Assembly: GCF_014647195.1 (NCBI RefSeq)
Contig: NZ_BMOS01000008.1
Span: 95,702 to 143,284, forward strand
Reading direction: 5' to 3'
Length of the DNA: 47,583 bases
Source of the DNA: Oceanobacillus indicireducens
Lineage (GTDB): Bacteria; Bacillota; Bacilli; Bacillales; Amphibacillaceae
Below the pieces are notes generated by a model. The model was not told where the DNA came from and searched no databases. It saw only the letters and a list, made by a program, of their open reading frames with translations. Below are positions 7,767-17,814 of the stretch, one piece after another. The translations under genes were made by a program, and so were the position numbers. Within the stretch, counting starts at the first letter, position 1; the number at the start of each line of letters is the position of its first letter.

Positions 7767-8870
7767 CTAAACGATTTGTCTTTTTGCTACGACGTATGGT
7801 TTGTCGCTTGTGCCAATGATGCGTTGGCCTTTTTTCACATGGACGTCTTTATCTAAGATTACATTTTCAAGGTAGACATCTTCTTCAATTTTACAGCGCT
7901 GCATGATGATGGAATTTTTGATTGTAGAATGGTCACTTACTTCCACCCCACGGAAAAGGATACTGTTTTCCACCTGACCATTCACGATACAGCCATTTGC
8001 AATAATCGAATGATTAACGAGTGCCTGGGCTTGGTATTTCACAGGCGGGTTGCTTGATGCTTTCGTCCGGATGAACGGTTTCGCAAATAAATTAATGAAA
8101 TTCTCTTCCGTCAATAGTTTCATATTTTCCCGGTAAAAGCTTTCAATCGTATTTATAAACGCATGATATCCATCATATTTATACGCCCGGACGTCCAATT
8201 CATGGAGCTGGTCTTTGATTCCATCGGCAAAAAGATTCTCCTTATGGTAAGCGATGCAATAATTGACGATCTCCATCAGTAAATCCTTCTTAATGATATA
8301 GACACCCGTGAATACATTAGGATTCTGCTCATCATTCGTTATGCCGATTACCCTAGCGTCTTCCCCTTCTTCAATCCGGAAATAAGCTTGATGCTCCGGT
8401 CGGATCTCATCAACCGGCGTATAAATTACCGTCACGTCCGCGTCCGTTTCAAGATGCTGGCTGAACGCTTCTTTATAATCCGTATTCGCAATGAACTGAC
8501 TGCCGCTAACTAGGACATGGTTCGCCTTCCCCCGATTAAAATAATCTCGATTATTATGGAAAAAGCTCAAATCACCACGTGAGCGATCACTAGGATCATT
8601 CCAGTCCGGCGGTAAAATAAATAACCCGCCATGTCTCCGGTCGAGATCCCAACTTTCCCCCGACCCAAGATGATCGAGCAGGGAGCGATATTTATGCCGA
8701 ACAAATACTGCCACTTCCTCCATTCCAGAATTGGTCATATTTGATAAAGCAAAATCGATCAGACGGTATCTTCCGGCAAATGGAATTGATGCATTATTGC
8801 GGAAGTAGGTGAGTTCATTGAAAACATGATATTCCTGATCAAGATTAATTAGCCCCATCATCCGGTCCAT
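7767..8870 (-). CDS. glgD: GlgD subunit of ADP-glucose pyrophosphorylase
   Basis: This 367-residue paralogue of GlgC has the nucleotidyltransferase fold plus a left-handed beta-helix of hexapeptide repeats at about 260-350 (NHSIIANGCIVNGQVENSI, for example). In Bacillaceae GlgD is a regulatory, poorly active partner that forms a heterotetramer with GlgC. The N-terminal nucleotide loop GGxGxRL of GlgC is absent here, replaced by MMGLINLDQEYHVFNEL, which agrees with a non-catalytic role. The start ATG overlaps the glgC stop as TAATG, giving tight coupling. The stop is followed at once by the REPIN. Confidence 0.95.
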   Translation of the reverse strand: MDRMMGLINLDQEYHVFNELTYFRNNASIPFAGRYRLIDFALSNMTNSGMEEVAVFVRHKYRSLLDHLGSGESWDLDRRHGGLFILPPDWNDPSDRSRGDLSFFHNNRDYFNRGKANHVLVSGSQFIANTDYKEAFSQHLETDADVTVIYTPVDEIRPEHQAYFRIEEGEDARVIGITNDEQNPNVFTGVYIIKKDLLMEIVNYCIAYHKENLFADGIKDQLHELDVRAYKYDGYHAFINTIESFYRENMKLLTEENFINLFAKPFIRTKASSNPPVKYQAQALVNHSIIANGCIVNGQVENSILFRGVEVSDHSTIKNSIIMQRCKIEEDVYLENVILDKDVHVKKGQRIIGTSDKPYVVAKRQIV

Positions 8871-10036
8871 TAGTTCATACCCTCCATTTCACTAAAATGC
8901 TCCCTTATATTTTCCTGATTAAGGACTAATGGTTCTGCGTGCTTCGTCGCGTAAACCTGCACCCCGTCCGGAACCTCCGTATTTTCCATGACGATAACCC
9001 GTTCCAGGACGACATTTTCTCCGATAGTCACTCCAGGATGCAGGATCGATTGATGGATTGATGCATGCTGTTTTACGAGCACATTTCGGAAAAGGACGGA
9101 ATTCGATACATCTCCATAGATAAAGCAGCCGGTATTAATGAACGAATTTGTCACCCGACCGGTTCCTCCAATATATTGCGGCGGGAAATTGGCTTCATTT
9201 GTATAGATTTGTTTACTCCGGTCTTCTCTTGCTACTGAAAGCGGACTACCGGAATCTTCGTCCAGTAAATCCATCGTAGCTTCCCAGTAACTCTGAATCG
9301 TGCCAACGTCTTTCCAGTATTCGGTAAATAAATAAGCGAAAAGCCGTTTATCCTGACCAAGCATTGCCGGAATAATATCTTTGCCAAAATCATGGCTGGA
9401 ATCCGGATCAGTCGCATCTTCTATTAAAAATTCCCGGAGTGTTTCCCATGTGAATATATAAATCCCCATTGATGCAAGATTACTTTGCGGGTTAGCAGGT
9501 TTTTCTTCAAATTCATAGATTTCAAGTGTCTCGGTAGTATTTAAAATTCCAAACCGGGAAGCATCCTCCCACGGAACTTCAATGACCGAAATCGTTGCAT
9601 CGGCATTCGTCGCTTTATGCTGCGCGAGGACAGATTGATAGTTCATTTGATAAATATGATCACCGGAAATAATGAGCACATATTTCGGATCATATTGATC
9701 GATGAAATGAATGTTCTGGTAAATTGCATCAGCAGTTCCAGAATACCAATCCCCTCCATGCTTGCCGGTTGCCGGCGAAAGCATCGTCACACCGCCATTC
9801 CTCCGGTCCATATCCCAAGCTTTGCCGTTACCGATATGCTGATTTAAATTGATTGGCGAGTATTGTGTCAATACGCCAAGTGTTTGAATCGAGGAATTTG
9901 CACAGTTGCTTAATGTGAAATCAATAATCCGGTACTTCCCGCCGAATGGAACAGCAGGCTTCGCGTTCTCATTCGTAAGTAAACCGAGGCGTTTCCCCTC
10001 TCCTCCTGCTAATAACATTCCAACACATTCTTTCAA
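8870..10036 (-). CDS. glgC: glucose-1-phosphate adenylyltransferase (ADP-glucose pyrophosphorylase)
   Basis: This 388-residue catalytic subunit makes ADP-glucose from ATP and glucose-1-phosphate, the committed step of glycogen synthesis. The N-terminal loop [15 protein letters not shown], the substrate-binding [17 protein letters not shown], the ISGDHIY motif and the [19 protein letters not shown] region are present. A C-terminal beta-helix follows from about 290. The start is a TTG at 10036 within AATTGA, so it overlaps the glgB stop; GAGGAGG stands 7 bases upstream. It pairs with the adjoining glgD product. Confidence 0.97.
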   Translation of the reverse strand: MKECVGMLLAGGEGKRLGLLTNENAKPAVPFGGKYRIIDFTLSNCANSSIQTLGVLTQYSPINLNQHIGNGKAWDMDRRNGGVTMLSPATGKHGGDWYSGTADAIYQNIHFIDQYDPKYVLIISGDHIYQMNYQSVLAQHKATNADATISVIEVPWEDASRFGILNTTETLEIYEFEEKPANPQSNLASMGIYIFTWETLREFLIEDATDPDSSHDFGKDIIPAMLGQDKRLFAYLFTEYWKDVGTIQSYWEATMDLLDEDSGSPLSVAREDRSKQIYTNEANFPPQYIGGTGRVTNSFINTGCFIYGDVSNSVLFRNVLVKQHASIHQSILHPGVTIGENVVLERVIVMENTEVPDGVQVYATKHAEPLVLNQENIREHFSEMEGMN

Positions 10037-11940
10037 TTCGCATCCTCCTCGTCTCTTCTCTTAAAAATCATGACAGCAAGTGGGGCAACTTTTATTTTGA
10101 TATGCTGCTCTAAGCCATGCCATTTCTTGGGAATACTGAAATGTTCATCATTATATTGACCCGAACCGCCGAAATTCTCTGCGTCCGAATTAAAAATCTC
10201 TTCATAAACGCCTGGTTCCGGCACTCCGATTTTATAATCATAATGGACATTCGGTGTAAAATTACAGACGATAACGAGTTCTTCCTTCTTACATTCCGCC
10301 CGTCTTCTAAAAGCAATTACGCTTTGATCAATCTGATGCGGGTCAATCCAAGCAAAGCCTTCCGGTTCATGGTCAAGCTCATACAATGCCGGCTCACCTT
10401 TAAACAGGCAGTGTAAAGCTTTGATATAATCGAACATTCCTTTATGTAATGGATAATCCAATAGATGCCAATCAAGCTCCTCTTTATCCTTCCATTCAGA
10501 ATAGAGGGCAAGCTCTGCACCCATGAACAATAATTTTTTCCCCGGGTGGCTGAACATATAGCCGATGAGCAAACGTAATCCGGCGAATTGCTGCCACTGG
10601 TCGCCAGGCATTTTGGATAATAAAGATTTCTTTCCGTGGACGACTTCATCATGCGATAGTGGCAATAAGAAGTTTTCCGTGAATGTATACATGAAGGAGA
10701 ATGTGACCAGATTATGATGCCACTTGCGGTAGATTGGATCCATCTCCATATATTCAAGCATGTCGTTCATCCAGCCCATATTCCATTTGAAATTAAAGCC
10801 GAGACCTCCAAGATAAGTCGGTGCGGTGATGAGCGGATAATCTGTACTGTCTTCCGCCATCATGAGCGCATTCGGCCGGTATTGGAAGACTGTTTTATTC
10901 AATTTACGAAGAAAGGCAGTTGCCTCGAGATTCTCTTCCCCCCCGTAAGAATTAAAGATTTTCCCCTCGTGCTCGGGCCGGTCAAAGTTAAGATAAAGCA
11001 TACTTGCGACCGCATCGACACGGATTCCATCTATATGAAATTCCTCCAACCAGTAAATGGCATTCGAAACAAGGAAGCTCTGTACTTCTGGACGCCCGAA
11101 ATCAAAGGCTAGGGTACCCCAGTTATGTTTCTCCGCTTTTTTCAAATCACGGTATTCATAGAGGGCTTCCCCGTCGAACTGACGTAAACCGAAATCATCT
11201 TTACAAAAATGTCCCGGAACCCAGTCCATAATGACACCGATTCCCGCCCTGTGGCAGGTATCAACGAACGCTTTGAATTCTTCCGGGGTGCCGTAACGGG
11301 ATGTGATCGCATAATAGCCGGTTATCTGATAGCCCCATGATAAATCAAATGGATGCTCTGCTAGTGGCAAAAGTTCAATATGGGTAAATCCGAGATTTAA
11401 TACATATGGAATAAGTGCTTCTGCAAGTTCTATGTAGGTTAGATGATCACCATTCTCCTTCAATTTCCATGAACCAAGATGCACTTCATAAATGGATATC
11501 GGAGAGGTATGAGGATTATAGGTCCGCATCTCTTTCAGCCAGGCAGTATCTTTCCACTCATAGACTTCTAGGGAAGGTGTCAATGAGGCAGTGCGTGGAC
11601 GGACTTCCGCTTGCCGGGCATAGGGGTCTGCTTTTAGAATCATTTCGTTGTCTGCTGTAGTTATATGGTATTTATAAGCAGTGTTAGGAGGTATATCGCT
11701 GAAGAAACCTACCCAAATCCCTTCGTCATTCAAGCGCGTCAACTCATGAGTCTGTCCCTTCCATTCATTGAAATCGGCAGCAATAGCGACACGCCTTGCG
11801 TGAGGAGCCCAGACAGCAAATCGAAAGCCTTCCTCACCTTCCCATTCAATGAAATGGCAGCCAAGCAATTGATACACTTGATAATTCGTTCCTTGATGAA
11901 ATAAATAAATTGCATCTTCATTCATGCCATACAACAACAT
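10033..11940 (-). CDS. glgB: 1,4-alpha-glucan branching enzyme
   Basis: This 635-residue GH13 enzyme cuts alpha-1,4 chains and rejoins them as alpha-1,6 branches. It has an N-terminal CBM48-like module ([20 protein letters not shown]) and a TIM barrel with DWVPGHF, the nucleophile Asp in [15 protein letters not shown] (about residue 309), the acid Glu in [10 protein letters not shown] (about 362) and [18 protein letters not shown]. It is the first gene of glgBCDAP. The start is uncertain: AAGGAGGTGA lies only 3 bases before the ATG at 11940, so TTG codons at 11937 or 11934 may be the real start. Confidence 0.96.
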   Translation of the reverse strand: MLLYGMNEDAIYLFHQGTNYQVYQLLGCHFIEWEGEEGFRFAVWAPHARRVAIAADFNEWKGQTHELTRLNDEGIWVGFFSDIPPNTAYKYHITTADNEMILKADPYARQAEVRPRTASLTPSLEVYEWKDTAWLKEMRTYNPHTSPISIYEVHLGSWKLKENGDHLTYIELAEALIPYVLNLGFTHIELLPLAEHPFDLSWGYQITGYYAITSRYGTPEEFKAFVDTCHRAGIGVIMDWVPGHFCKDDFGLRQFDGEALYEYRDLKKAEKHNWGTLAFDFGRPEVQSFLVSNAIYWLEEFHIDGIRVDAVASMLYLNFDRPEHEGKIFNSYGGEENLEATAFLRKLNKTVFQYRPNALMMAEDSTDYPLITAPTYLGGLGFNFKWNMGWMNDMLEYMEMDPIYRKWHHNLVTFSFMYTFTENFLLPLSHDEVVHGKKSLLSKMPGDQWQQFAGLRLLIGYMFSHPGKKLLFMGAELALYSEWKDKEELDWHLLDYPLHKGMFDYIKALHCLFKGEPALYELDHEPEGFAWIDPHQIDQSVIAFRRRAECKKEELVIVCNFTPNVHYDYKIGVPEPGVYEEIFNSDAENFGGSGQYNDEHFSIPKKWHGLEQHIKIKVAPLAVMIFKRRDEEDAN

Positions 11941-11962
11941 TCACCTCCTTTATTACAACAGA

Positions 11963-11991
11963 AGATTATCACTAATTCAAGATAAAGGCAA
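11963..11991 (-). promoter_or_regulatory. candidate promoter of the glg operon
   Basis: On the minus strand TTGCCT (11986-11991) and TAATCT (11963-11968) are 17 bases apart. This would leave a very short leader before the ribosome binding site at about 11944-11950. A sigma-E-type promoter, as used by B. subtilis glg, was not found. Confidence 0.4.
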
Positions 11992-12245
11992 GGAAGATTT
12001 TGAATATTTTTTATACATTTTTGTCGAAACCTAGCGAATCGATGAAAAAATATAAAATAATATTCGTTAATTCATAAAACCTAATCCCTTCACCGTTCGC
12101 ATGATGTCTAATACTATAGTATAAATACGGTTATATGATTGACGAATATCAATATTTTTGGAAAGACAAAATAAATTTAACAAAGCTGTAACAAGTATTT
12201 TCACAGTTAACTGTCTATACTAAAAGGCATATATTTGTTTAACTG
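11992..12245. other. AT-rich divergent region between glgB and pulA
   Basis: This noncoding stretch separates the divergent glg operon and pullulanase gene. The one notable feature is the perfect 12-bp palindrome ACAGTTAACTGT (12203-12214) directly before a TATACT (12216-12221). It could be an operator overlapping a plus-strand promoter for pulA, but no convincing -35 is seen. I see no gene here. Confidence 0.4.
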
Positions 12246-12400
12246 TTTATCACGTATTAACGGTCTGTAATACCCCATCCTCTAAACATGAGGGAAAACC
12301 AATATGTGAAGGGGGTAAACAGTCCGTAAATACCTGATTCTGTTCAACTAACATTCAGTGGAAAGGGAAGGATTCCCCACTGAATGAAGTTTCACTTTAT
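12246..12400 (+). repeat. bcr1-like two-hairpin repeat, copy 2
   Basis: This 155-bp full-length copy is bounded by TTTAT on both sides (12246-12250 and 12396-12400), with the same two hairpins and the CTGATTCTGTTCAACTAA linker. It is the only copy not at a gene 3' end. It lies in the 5' region of the pullulanase gene, 48 bases before its start, and so may be part of that mRNA's leader. Confidence 0.8.
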
Positions 12401-12448
12401 TAAAAGGGTTACGATGCTGCTAAGGCGAGCGATAAAGGAGGCAGGTTC

Positions 12449-14545
12449 ATGAGCAATTATACGGCATGGATGGATGACGTTCATCTCATTACAATTTCAG
12501 TTGATGAGCTGGACCCATTAAGAAAGAGGCTTGATACTCCACCGATCATCTATTGGGAGAAAGAACAAACCTATTTTCATACTGAGTTCCATCAAGCACC
12601 AAATCCACATACCCTACATTTCTCCCATCAAGAAGCACTTCCAATTGGCGAGGAATTGACCTTATTATGGGGAGAAGCGGAAATCCCTGTCTATCCTAGA
12701 GACATTGTCCGGAAAGAGGCTTTTGATGAAAGATATAGCGCACCCGACACGACATTGGGACCGATTTGTACGGAGGCTGAAGCAACTTTTCAACTATGGA
12801 CTCCTGTTGCAACTACCGTGGAAGTAAATGTTGACGGTAAGTTGTACCCCATGAACCGGACCGAGAACTTCGTATGGACGCTTACATTAGCCGGCGATTG
12901 GCACGGTTCACCTTATCATTTCGAAGCATCCATCCACGGCAAAAGGGTACGTGTAAAAGACCCGTATGCAAAAGGCATGACCCCAGACAGTGAAACTTCT
13001 GTTTTGATCGACCTTTCCCGTACGATGCAATTGAAAAACACGAAACTTCCTGTTCAGTATCCGACAGACGCAATCATTTATGAACTTCATGTGAGGGATG
13101 CAACGATTCACCCGAACAGTGGTGTGAAAAATAAAGGCCGATTTTTAGGACTCACGGAGAAATATACGACAACGGAAAATGGATATTCAACCGGGTTATC
13201 CTATCTAAATGAATTGGGTGTGACCCATGTACAGCTTCTCCCTGTTAATGACTATGCCCGCGTTCCTGAAATGGAACCAGAATTAGGATATAACTGGGGA
13301 TATGACCCGCTTTACTTTCAAGTACCTGAAGGCAGTTATTCCGTTCTTCCCGATCAGACACTTGCCCGAATTAATGAGCTGAAAAAGATGATTCAAGCAT
13401 TCCATGAAGAAACAATTGGAGTCATTCTTGATGTTGTATTTAATCATGTCTTCGTTAGGGAAGAATCCGATTTCGAAAAATTAGTTCCTGGCTATTACTT
13501 CCGTTACGATAACGAAGGAAACCCGAGTAATGGAACCGGTGTCGGGAATGACTTTGCCTCGGAAAGGAAAATGGCAAGGAAATTTATTGTCGATACGATT
13601 GATTATTGGCTAACAGAATATAAAGTTGATGGGTTCCGTTTTGATTTAATGGGGAATATCGATATCGAAACAATTCGGCAAATTAAAGAACGCTGTCTGC
13701 AAGAAGAGCGAATGATTCTTTTACTCGGAGAAGGCTGGGATTTACCAACCGCACTAGATCGGGAGAAAAAAGCGATTACTGCCCATGCAGCTCAATTAAA
13801 AGGGATTGGCTTCTTTAATGATTATTTTCGAGATACTTTGAAAGGAAGGCTATTTGACACCGGGGACAAAGGCTTCATCAATGGATCCGGGCGTTTTCAT
13901 GAACGACTCGGCGACCTTGTGAAAGCTGTGACGTTAACGGAAGGAATTAGTAACCACGAAATTCAGCAAAGCGTAAATTACGTAGAATGCCATGATAATC
14001 ATACCCTTTGGGATCGGCTTGCCCTTACAAATAAAGAAGACTTTTCCACACGGAAGAAAATGCATCAACTGGGAACAGCACTCACATTGCTTAGCCAAGG
14101 TATTCCCTTCCTTCATGCCGGGCAAGAATTTTTCCGGACGAAATATGGAGTGGAGAATAGTTACCTGGCCGGAGATGCTATCAATGCAATGAATTGGACC
14201 CGTCGGGAAACAGAGAATGAAACAGTTGAGTTTGTTAAAAAACTGATTCAGTTGCGGAAAAATCATTCCGTATTTCGTATGCGCAGTCAAGAGGAAATCG
14301 CCCAGCGCCTGCACCTGTTAGAGGGACATAATCCATTATTTGGCTTCACCTTACTAGAAGATGGAAAAGATATTACCATCTTCATCAATCCTACTCGTGA
14401 AGTAAGGCATATACAGCTTCCAGCACCAGGCAATTGGAAAGTTACGGTTACGAATCACCAAGAGAGACCGGACAAAGTTGTTCAAGGTGACTTGTTCCAC
14501 GTTTATGAGTATGAAGTTGCTGTACTGGAGAAAGACCGTTTTTAG
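12449..14545 (+). CDS. pulA: type I pullulanase, intracellular glycogen debranching enzyme
   Basis: This 698-residue GH13_14 enzyme hydrolyses alpha-1,6 branches. It lacks a signal peptide, so it acts in the cytoplasm like B. subtilis AmyX. An N-terminal CBM48-like domain lies at about 95-200. The type I signature YNWGYDP is at about residue 280. The GH13 regions are DVVFNH (about 327), GFRFDLMG with the nucleophile Asp (about 398), LLGEGWD with the acid Glu (about 427) and VECHDNH (about 512). AAAGGAGG stands 7 bases before the ATG. It diverges from glgBCDAP and completes glycogen breakdown with GlgP. A bcr1-like repeat sits in its leader. Confidence 0.95.
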   Translation: MSNYTAWMDDVHLITISVDELDPLRKRLDTPPIIYWEKEQTYFHTEFHQAPNPHTLHFSHQEALPIGEELTLLWGEAEIPVYPRDIVRKEAFDERYSAPDTTLGPICTEAEATFQLWTPVATTVEVNVDGKLYPMNRTENFVWTLTLAGDWHGSPYHFEASIHGKRVRVKDPYAKGMTPDSETSVLIDLSRTMQLKNTKLPVQYPTDAIIYELHVRDATIHPNSGVKNKGRFLGLTEKYTTTENGYSTGLSYLNELGVTHVQLLPVNDYARVPEMEPELGYNWGYDPLYFQVPEGSYSVLPDQTLARINELKKMIQAFHEETIGVILDVVFNHVFVREESDFEKLVPGYYFRYDNEGNPSNGTGVGNDFASERKMARKFIVDTIDYWLTEYKVDGFRFDLMGNIDIETIRQIKERCLQEERMILLLGEGWDLPTALDREKKAITAHAAQLKGIGFFNDYFRDTLKGRLFDTGDKGFINGSGRFHERLGDLVKAVTLTEGISNHEIQQSVNYVECHDNHTLWDRLALTNKEDFSTRKKMHQLGTALTLLSQGIPFLHAGQEFFRTKYGVENSYLAGDAINAMNWTRRETENETVEFVKKLIQLRKNHSVFRMRSQEEIAQRLHLLEGHNPLFGFTLLEDGKDITIFINPTREVRHIQLPAPGNWKVTVTNHQERPDKVVQGDLFHVYEYEVAVLEKDRF

Positions 14546-14615
14546 AGTCAGCTGGTTTTTATTATACTACTGGAAATTGAAAGTATTAGAGAAATGAAAG
14601 ATTAGAAGGTTTCAT

Positions 14616-14750
14616 ATGGTAATCGGCCTCGGAGCAATCGGGGCCGTTAAAAACGTAGAACTAGGGCGAGCGAATACTGAAATGCAGCATCATACCGGTC
14701 CGGATACGATTATTCTTTCCCTCCTAACGGTGTTTCCAGTGAAGAAATAA
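14616..14750 (+). CDS. possible 44-residue small ORF, unrecognised
   Basis: An ATG with AGAAGG 6 bases upstream opens 44 codons: it begins MVIGLGAIGAVKNVELGRAN and ends SLLTVFPVKK. I do not recognise it. The GxGxIG start is reminiscent of a dinucleotide-binding motif, so it may be a fragment of a decayed gene. It lies in the roughly 300-base gap between pulA and ddh, which otherwise holds only the ddh promoter. Confidence 0.25.
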   Translation: MVIGLGAIGAVKNVELGRANTEMQHHTGPDTIILSLLTVFPVKK

Positions 14751-14784
14751 TTGAGATAAGACTATTAATAAGATAAATTAATAT

Positions 14785-14813
14785 TTGAGCTATATACTAT
14801 TTTTCTGTATGAT
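14785..14813 (+). promoter_or_regulatory. sigma-A promoter of ddh
   Basis: TTGAGC (14785-14790) and TATGAT (14808-14813) are separated by 17 bases. The ddh ribosome binding site follows about 25 bases downstream. Confidence 0.55.
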
Positions 14814-14851
14814 TAAATCTATACTATTTTGACAAAAAGAGGAGGATGTTC

Positions 14852-15838
14852 ATGGATAACCCAATTAGAATAGGCATTTTAGGATACGGTAATTTAGGAC
14901 GAGGTACAGTAAAAGCTGTTAAACAATCCTCCGACATGGAAATTGTAGCGGTATTCACAAGAAGAGATCCAGCAGATCTAGAGTTGGAGGATGCCTCCAT
15001 TCCGGCATTACATATTGATGAAATAACCGATTATCAGGATAAGATTGATGTGATGATCCTCTGCGGTGGTTCAGCGACAGACTTGCCAGATCAAGGACCA
15101 GCATACGCTCAACTGTTTACGACCGTTGATAGTTATGATACCCATGCTAAGATTCCAGATTACTTTGAAGCTGTTGACGCAGCAGCGAAGGAAGGTGGCA
15201 ATACTTCCATTATCGCAGTCGGCTGGGATCCGGGTCTATTTTCTATCAACCGGCTTGTAAGCGAATCAATCATACCAAATGGGGAAACGTATACGTTCTG
15301 GGGGAAAGGATTAAGTCAGGGACACTCCGACGCTGTCCGCCGCGTAGAAGGAGTTAAGGCTGGTGTCCAGTACACGATTCCGTCGGAAGATGCAATGGAC
15401 CGCGTTCGCAGTGGAGAGAACCCGACATTGGAAACAGCAGAAAAGCACCGCCGTGTCTGCTATATCGTGCCAGAAACTGGCTATGATGAGGCAAAAATTG
15501 AGCATACGATTAAAACGATGCCGAACTATTTCGCAGATTTTGATACAGATGTTCACTTCATTACCGAAGAGCAACTGGCTAAAGAACATGCGAAAGCACC
15601 TCATGGCGGCTTCGTGATCCGCTCCGGACAGACTGGAGAAGACAATAACCAGCTAATCGAGTTCTCACTCAAACTGGACAGTAACCCGGAATTCACTTCA
15701 AGTGTGCTTGTCGCCTATGCCCGCGCAGCATACCGCTTGAACCAAGCAGGCACGACCGGAGCCAAAACCGTATTCGATATCGCACCAGGACTCCTCTCTC
15801 CACGCCCGGCAAGCGATTTAAGAAGAGATTTATTATAA
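14852..15838 (+). CDS. ddh: meso-diaminopimelate D-dehydrogenase
   Basis: This 328-residue NADPH-dependent enzyme reversibly converts tetrahydrodipicolinate and ammonia to meso-diaminopimelate, a one-step route to the cell-wall and lysine precursor. It opens with a Rossmann motif, IRIGILGYGNLGRGTVKAV, and has the VGWDPGLFSINR substrate region and the FWGKGLSQGHSDAVRRVEGV segment typical of Ddh. The ATG at 14852 is chosen because AAGAGGAGG ends 6 bases before it; the ATG at 14846 abuts that site. Most Bacillus use the acetylase route, so this gene is a taxonomic hint and possibly acquired. It is monocistronic, with its own promoter and terminator. Confidence 0.93.
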   Translation: MDNPIRIGILGYGNLGRGTVKAVKQSSDMEIVAVFTRRDPADLELEDASIPALHIDEITDYQDKIDVMILCGGSATDLPDQGPAYAQLFTTVDSYDTHAKIPDYFEAVDAAAKEGGNTSIIAVGWDPGLFSINRLVSESIIPNGETYTFWGKGLSQGHSDAVRRVEGVKAGVQYTIPSEDAMDRVRSGENPTLETAEKHRRVCYIVPETGYDEAKIEHTIKTMPNYFADFDTDVHFITEEQLAKEHAKAPHGGFVIRSGQTGEDNNQLIEFSLKLDSNPEFTSSVLVAYARAAYRLNQAGTTGAKTVFDIAPGLLSPRPASDLRRDLL

Positions 15839-15849
15839 TATTGAGAGGC

Positions 15850-15886
15850 AAAATCCCAAGTCTTTGTTATGACTTGGGATTTTTTG
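15850..15886 (+). terminator. intrinsic terminator after ddh
   Basis: AAATCCCAAGTC pairs with GACTTGGGATTT around the loop TTTGTTAT, and the T run continues into the next repeat element. Confidence 0.9.
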
Positions 15887-16041
15887 TCACGCATTAACGG
15901 TCTGTAATATCCCCACTTCTAAACATAAAAGAAACCCAACATATGAAGATGGGGATAAACAGTCCGTAAATCTCTGATTCTGTTCAACTAACATTTCAGT
16001 GGGGGATAAGGAAACCCCCACTGAATGAAGTTTCACTTTAT
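15883..16041 (+). repeat. bcr1-like two-hairpin repeat, copy 3
   Basis: This 159-bp copy has left boundary TTTGT, a one-base variant of TTTAT, inside the ddh terminator's T run. Its right boundary TTTAT is at 16037-16041. Both hairpins and the linker are intact. On the minus strand the terminal ATAAA contains the TAA stop codon of the methyltransferase gene. Confidence 0.8.
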
Positions 16042-16646
16042 ATTCGATAAATTAAGATACGATCGTCGGAATCATTTTTGTAGAAAATATCAATCGTTAT
16101 TTCCTGAACTAATTCAAAGCTCGTATTCTTTTCCAGATAATAAATATATTCCGCATGCGGATAGTAAATCAGAAGATCGATCGAACGCGGATACTCCTCC
16201 ACCGACTTTAAAATATTATGGACGACTTTTTGAAAAATCTTGACCGAAAATGGATTGAAAAAATAGAACCGATTATCCTCTGGTGCAATTTGATACTCTT
16301 GTGCCGGACAATTTAAAAATTCAATCCTTTTTAAACGATCCGGGTGCTGCATTTGATAGCCTGCTAAATTCTCAATTGCATCTGCCAATAAGTCATCCTC
16401 CATTTCCACACCTTTCACCGAAGCACCGGTAAAATGATGAAGATAGAAATTAATCCGCCCTTTCCCGCAACCGAAATCAACAAAACAATCATTCTCCGTT
16501 ATTGGATAATGCTCAATCAACGTTTCCAATGTTTCATAAGATGTCGCTTCATATGGATTATTATGGTAGGAAACAGGGAGCTTTACAAACCTGTTCGCTC
16601 CCGTGCGGATCCCAAGTAATTTATCATACTTATATTGTTTCAACAT
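16038..16646 (-). CDS. class I SAM-dependent methyltransferase, substrate unknown
   Basis: This 202-residue protein has the SAM-binding motif VDFGCGKGR at residues 56-64 and an acidic motif II region (VKGVEMEDDLL). The FFNPF motif at about 130 resembles the D/NPPY/F motif of N-methyltransferases. The substrate is not predictable. Its ATG overlaps the serC stop as TAATG, so it is translated with serC. The link to serine biosynthesis is positional only. The stop codon TAA lies within the terminal TTTAT of a bcr1-like repeat, so the repeat forms its immediate 3' untranslated sequence. Confidence 0.8.
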   Translation of the reverse strand: MLKQYKYDKLLGIRTGANRFVKLPVSYHNNPYEATSYETLETLIEHYPITENDCFVDFGCGKGRINFYLHHFTGASVKGVEMEDDLLADAIENLAGYQMQHPDRLKRIEFLNCPAQEYQIAPEDNRFYFFNPFSVKIFQKVVHNILKSVEEYPRSIDLLIYYPHAEYIYYLEKNTSFELVQEITIDIFYKNDSDDRILIYRI

Positions 16647-17755
16647 TATCTTCCCTTTTCTACTTCTGCCGCTGAATCATGATGCTTCTTTTCAAATTCT
16701 CGCATTACATCGACCAGTAATTCTACCCCTTCCACCGGCATTGCGTTATAAATGCTCGCCCGCATACCGCCAACGGAACGATGACCTTTCAACGTTTCAA
16801 GTCCCGCCGCTTTTGCTTCTTCAATGAATGCAGCATCAAGCTCTTTGGATGGCGTGACAAAAGGAATATTCATAAAGGAGCGGCTTGCCTTGTCTACTGG
16901 AGTCGTGAAGAAATCAGACTCGTCCAGAAAATCATAGAGAAGTTGCGCCTTCTTTCGGTTCTTCGCCTCCATCGCTTCAATACCGCCAAGACCTTTTAAC
17001 CATTCAAATACGAGGGATGCCATGTAAATGCCAAAGGTTGGTGGTGTATTATATAATGAATTGCTTTCGCTATGTGTCTTATAATCAAGCATAATTGGGC
17101 AATCCGCCTTCGCTTTACCGATTAGGTCTTCACGGATAATAACAATTGTAAGCCCAGCTGGACCAATATTTTTCTGAGCACCGGCATAGATGATACCGAA
17201 CTTATTCACGTCAATTGCTTCAGATAAAATATTGGAAGACATATCAGCAACTAACGGAATGTTGCCTGTGTCCGGGATATCCGTAAAAGCGGTCCCTTCA
17301 ATCGTATTGTTCGTCGTAATATGTATATAATCTAACTCCGGATCAAATTCCACCTCGTCAAGATTAGGGATATAGTTGAACCCGCGGTCTGCACTTGAAG
17401 CGATAACTTCCACTTCACCGAATTTCTCCGCTTCTTGGATCGCCTTTTTCGACCAGGAACCAGTATGGACAAAGCCCGCTTTCCCATTTTGCATCAAATT
17501 CAGCGGTACCATGGAAAACTGTAGCGTCGCCCCACCTTGGAGGAACAACACTTTGTAATTATCCGGTATATTCATTAATTCACGTAAATCTTGTTCTGCT
17601 TTCTCAATCACTTCTGTAAAAAGTTTAGACCGGTGACTAAGTTCCATAACTGACATTCCAGAATCCGCATAGCTTAATAATTCTTTTTGTGCTTTTTCCA
17701 AGACTTCTAACGGTAGGATGGAAGGCCCTGCTGAAAAGTTATAAACACGCTTCAT
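16646..17755 (-). CDS. serC: phosphoserine aminotransferase
   Basis: This 369-residue class V aminotransferase converts 3-phosphohydroxypyruvate and glutamate to phosphoserine in serine synthesis. It opens with the family hallmark [20 protein letters not shown]. The pyridoxal-phosphate lysine is in [14 protein letters not shown], at about residue 195. The C-terminal [17 protein letters not shown] is also typical. A promoter is visible upstream. It is slightly longer than the B. subtilis protein, with a charged tail. It heads a two-gene unit with the methyltransferase. Confidence 0.96.
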   Translation of the reverse strand: MKRVYNFSAGPSILPLEVLEKAQKELLSYADSGMSVMELSHRSKLFTEVIEKAEQDLRELMNIPDNYKVLFLQGGATLQFSMVPLNLMQNGKAGFVHTGSWSKKAIQEAEKFGEVEVIASSADRGFNYIPNLDEVEFDPELDYIHITTNNTIEGTAFTDIPDTGNIPLVADMSSNILSEAIDVNKFGIIYAGAQKNIGPAGLTIVIIREDLIGKAKADCPIMLDYKTHSESNSLYNTPPTFGIYMASLVFEWLKGLGGIEAMEAKNRKKAQLLYDFLDESDFFTTPVDKASRSFMNIPFVTPSKELDAAFIEEAKAAGLETLKGHRSVGGMRASIYNAMPVEGVELLVDVMREFEKKHHDSAAEVEKGR

Positions 17756-17814
17756 TCGTTCTCGCCCCTAACTATTTTCATGTTCAACATTCGGATTTTT
17801 CAATATTAACCTTC

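Noticed and set aside
9617-9847. Many antisense frames of 60-150 codons inside glg, mrp, pulA and other genes.
   Set aside because: They lie wholly inside well-supported genes, lack binding sites and show no family motifs.
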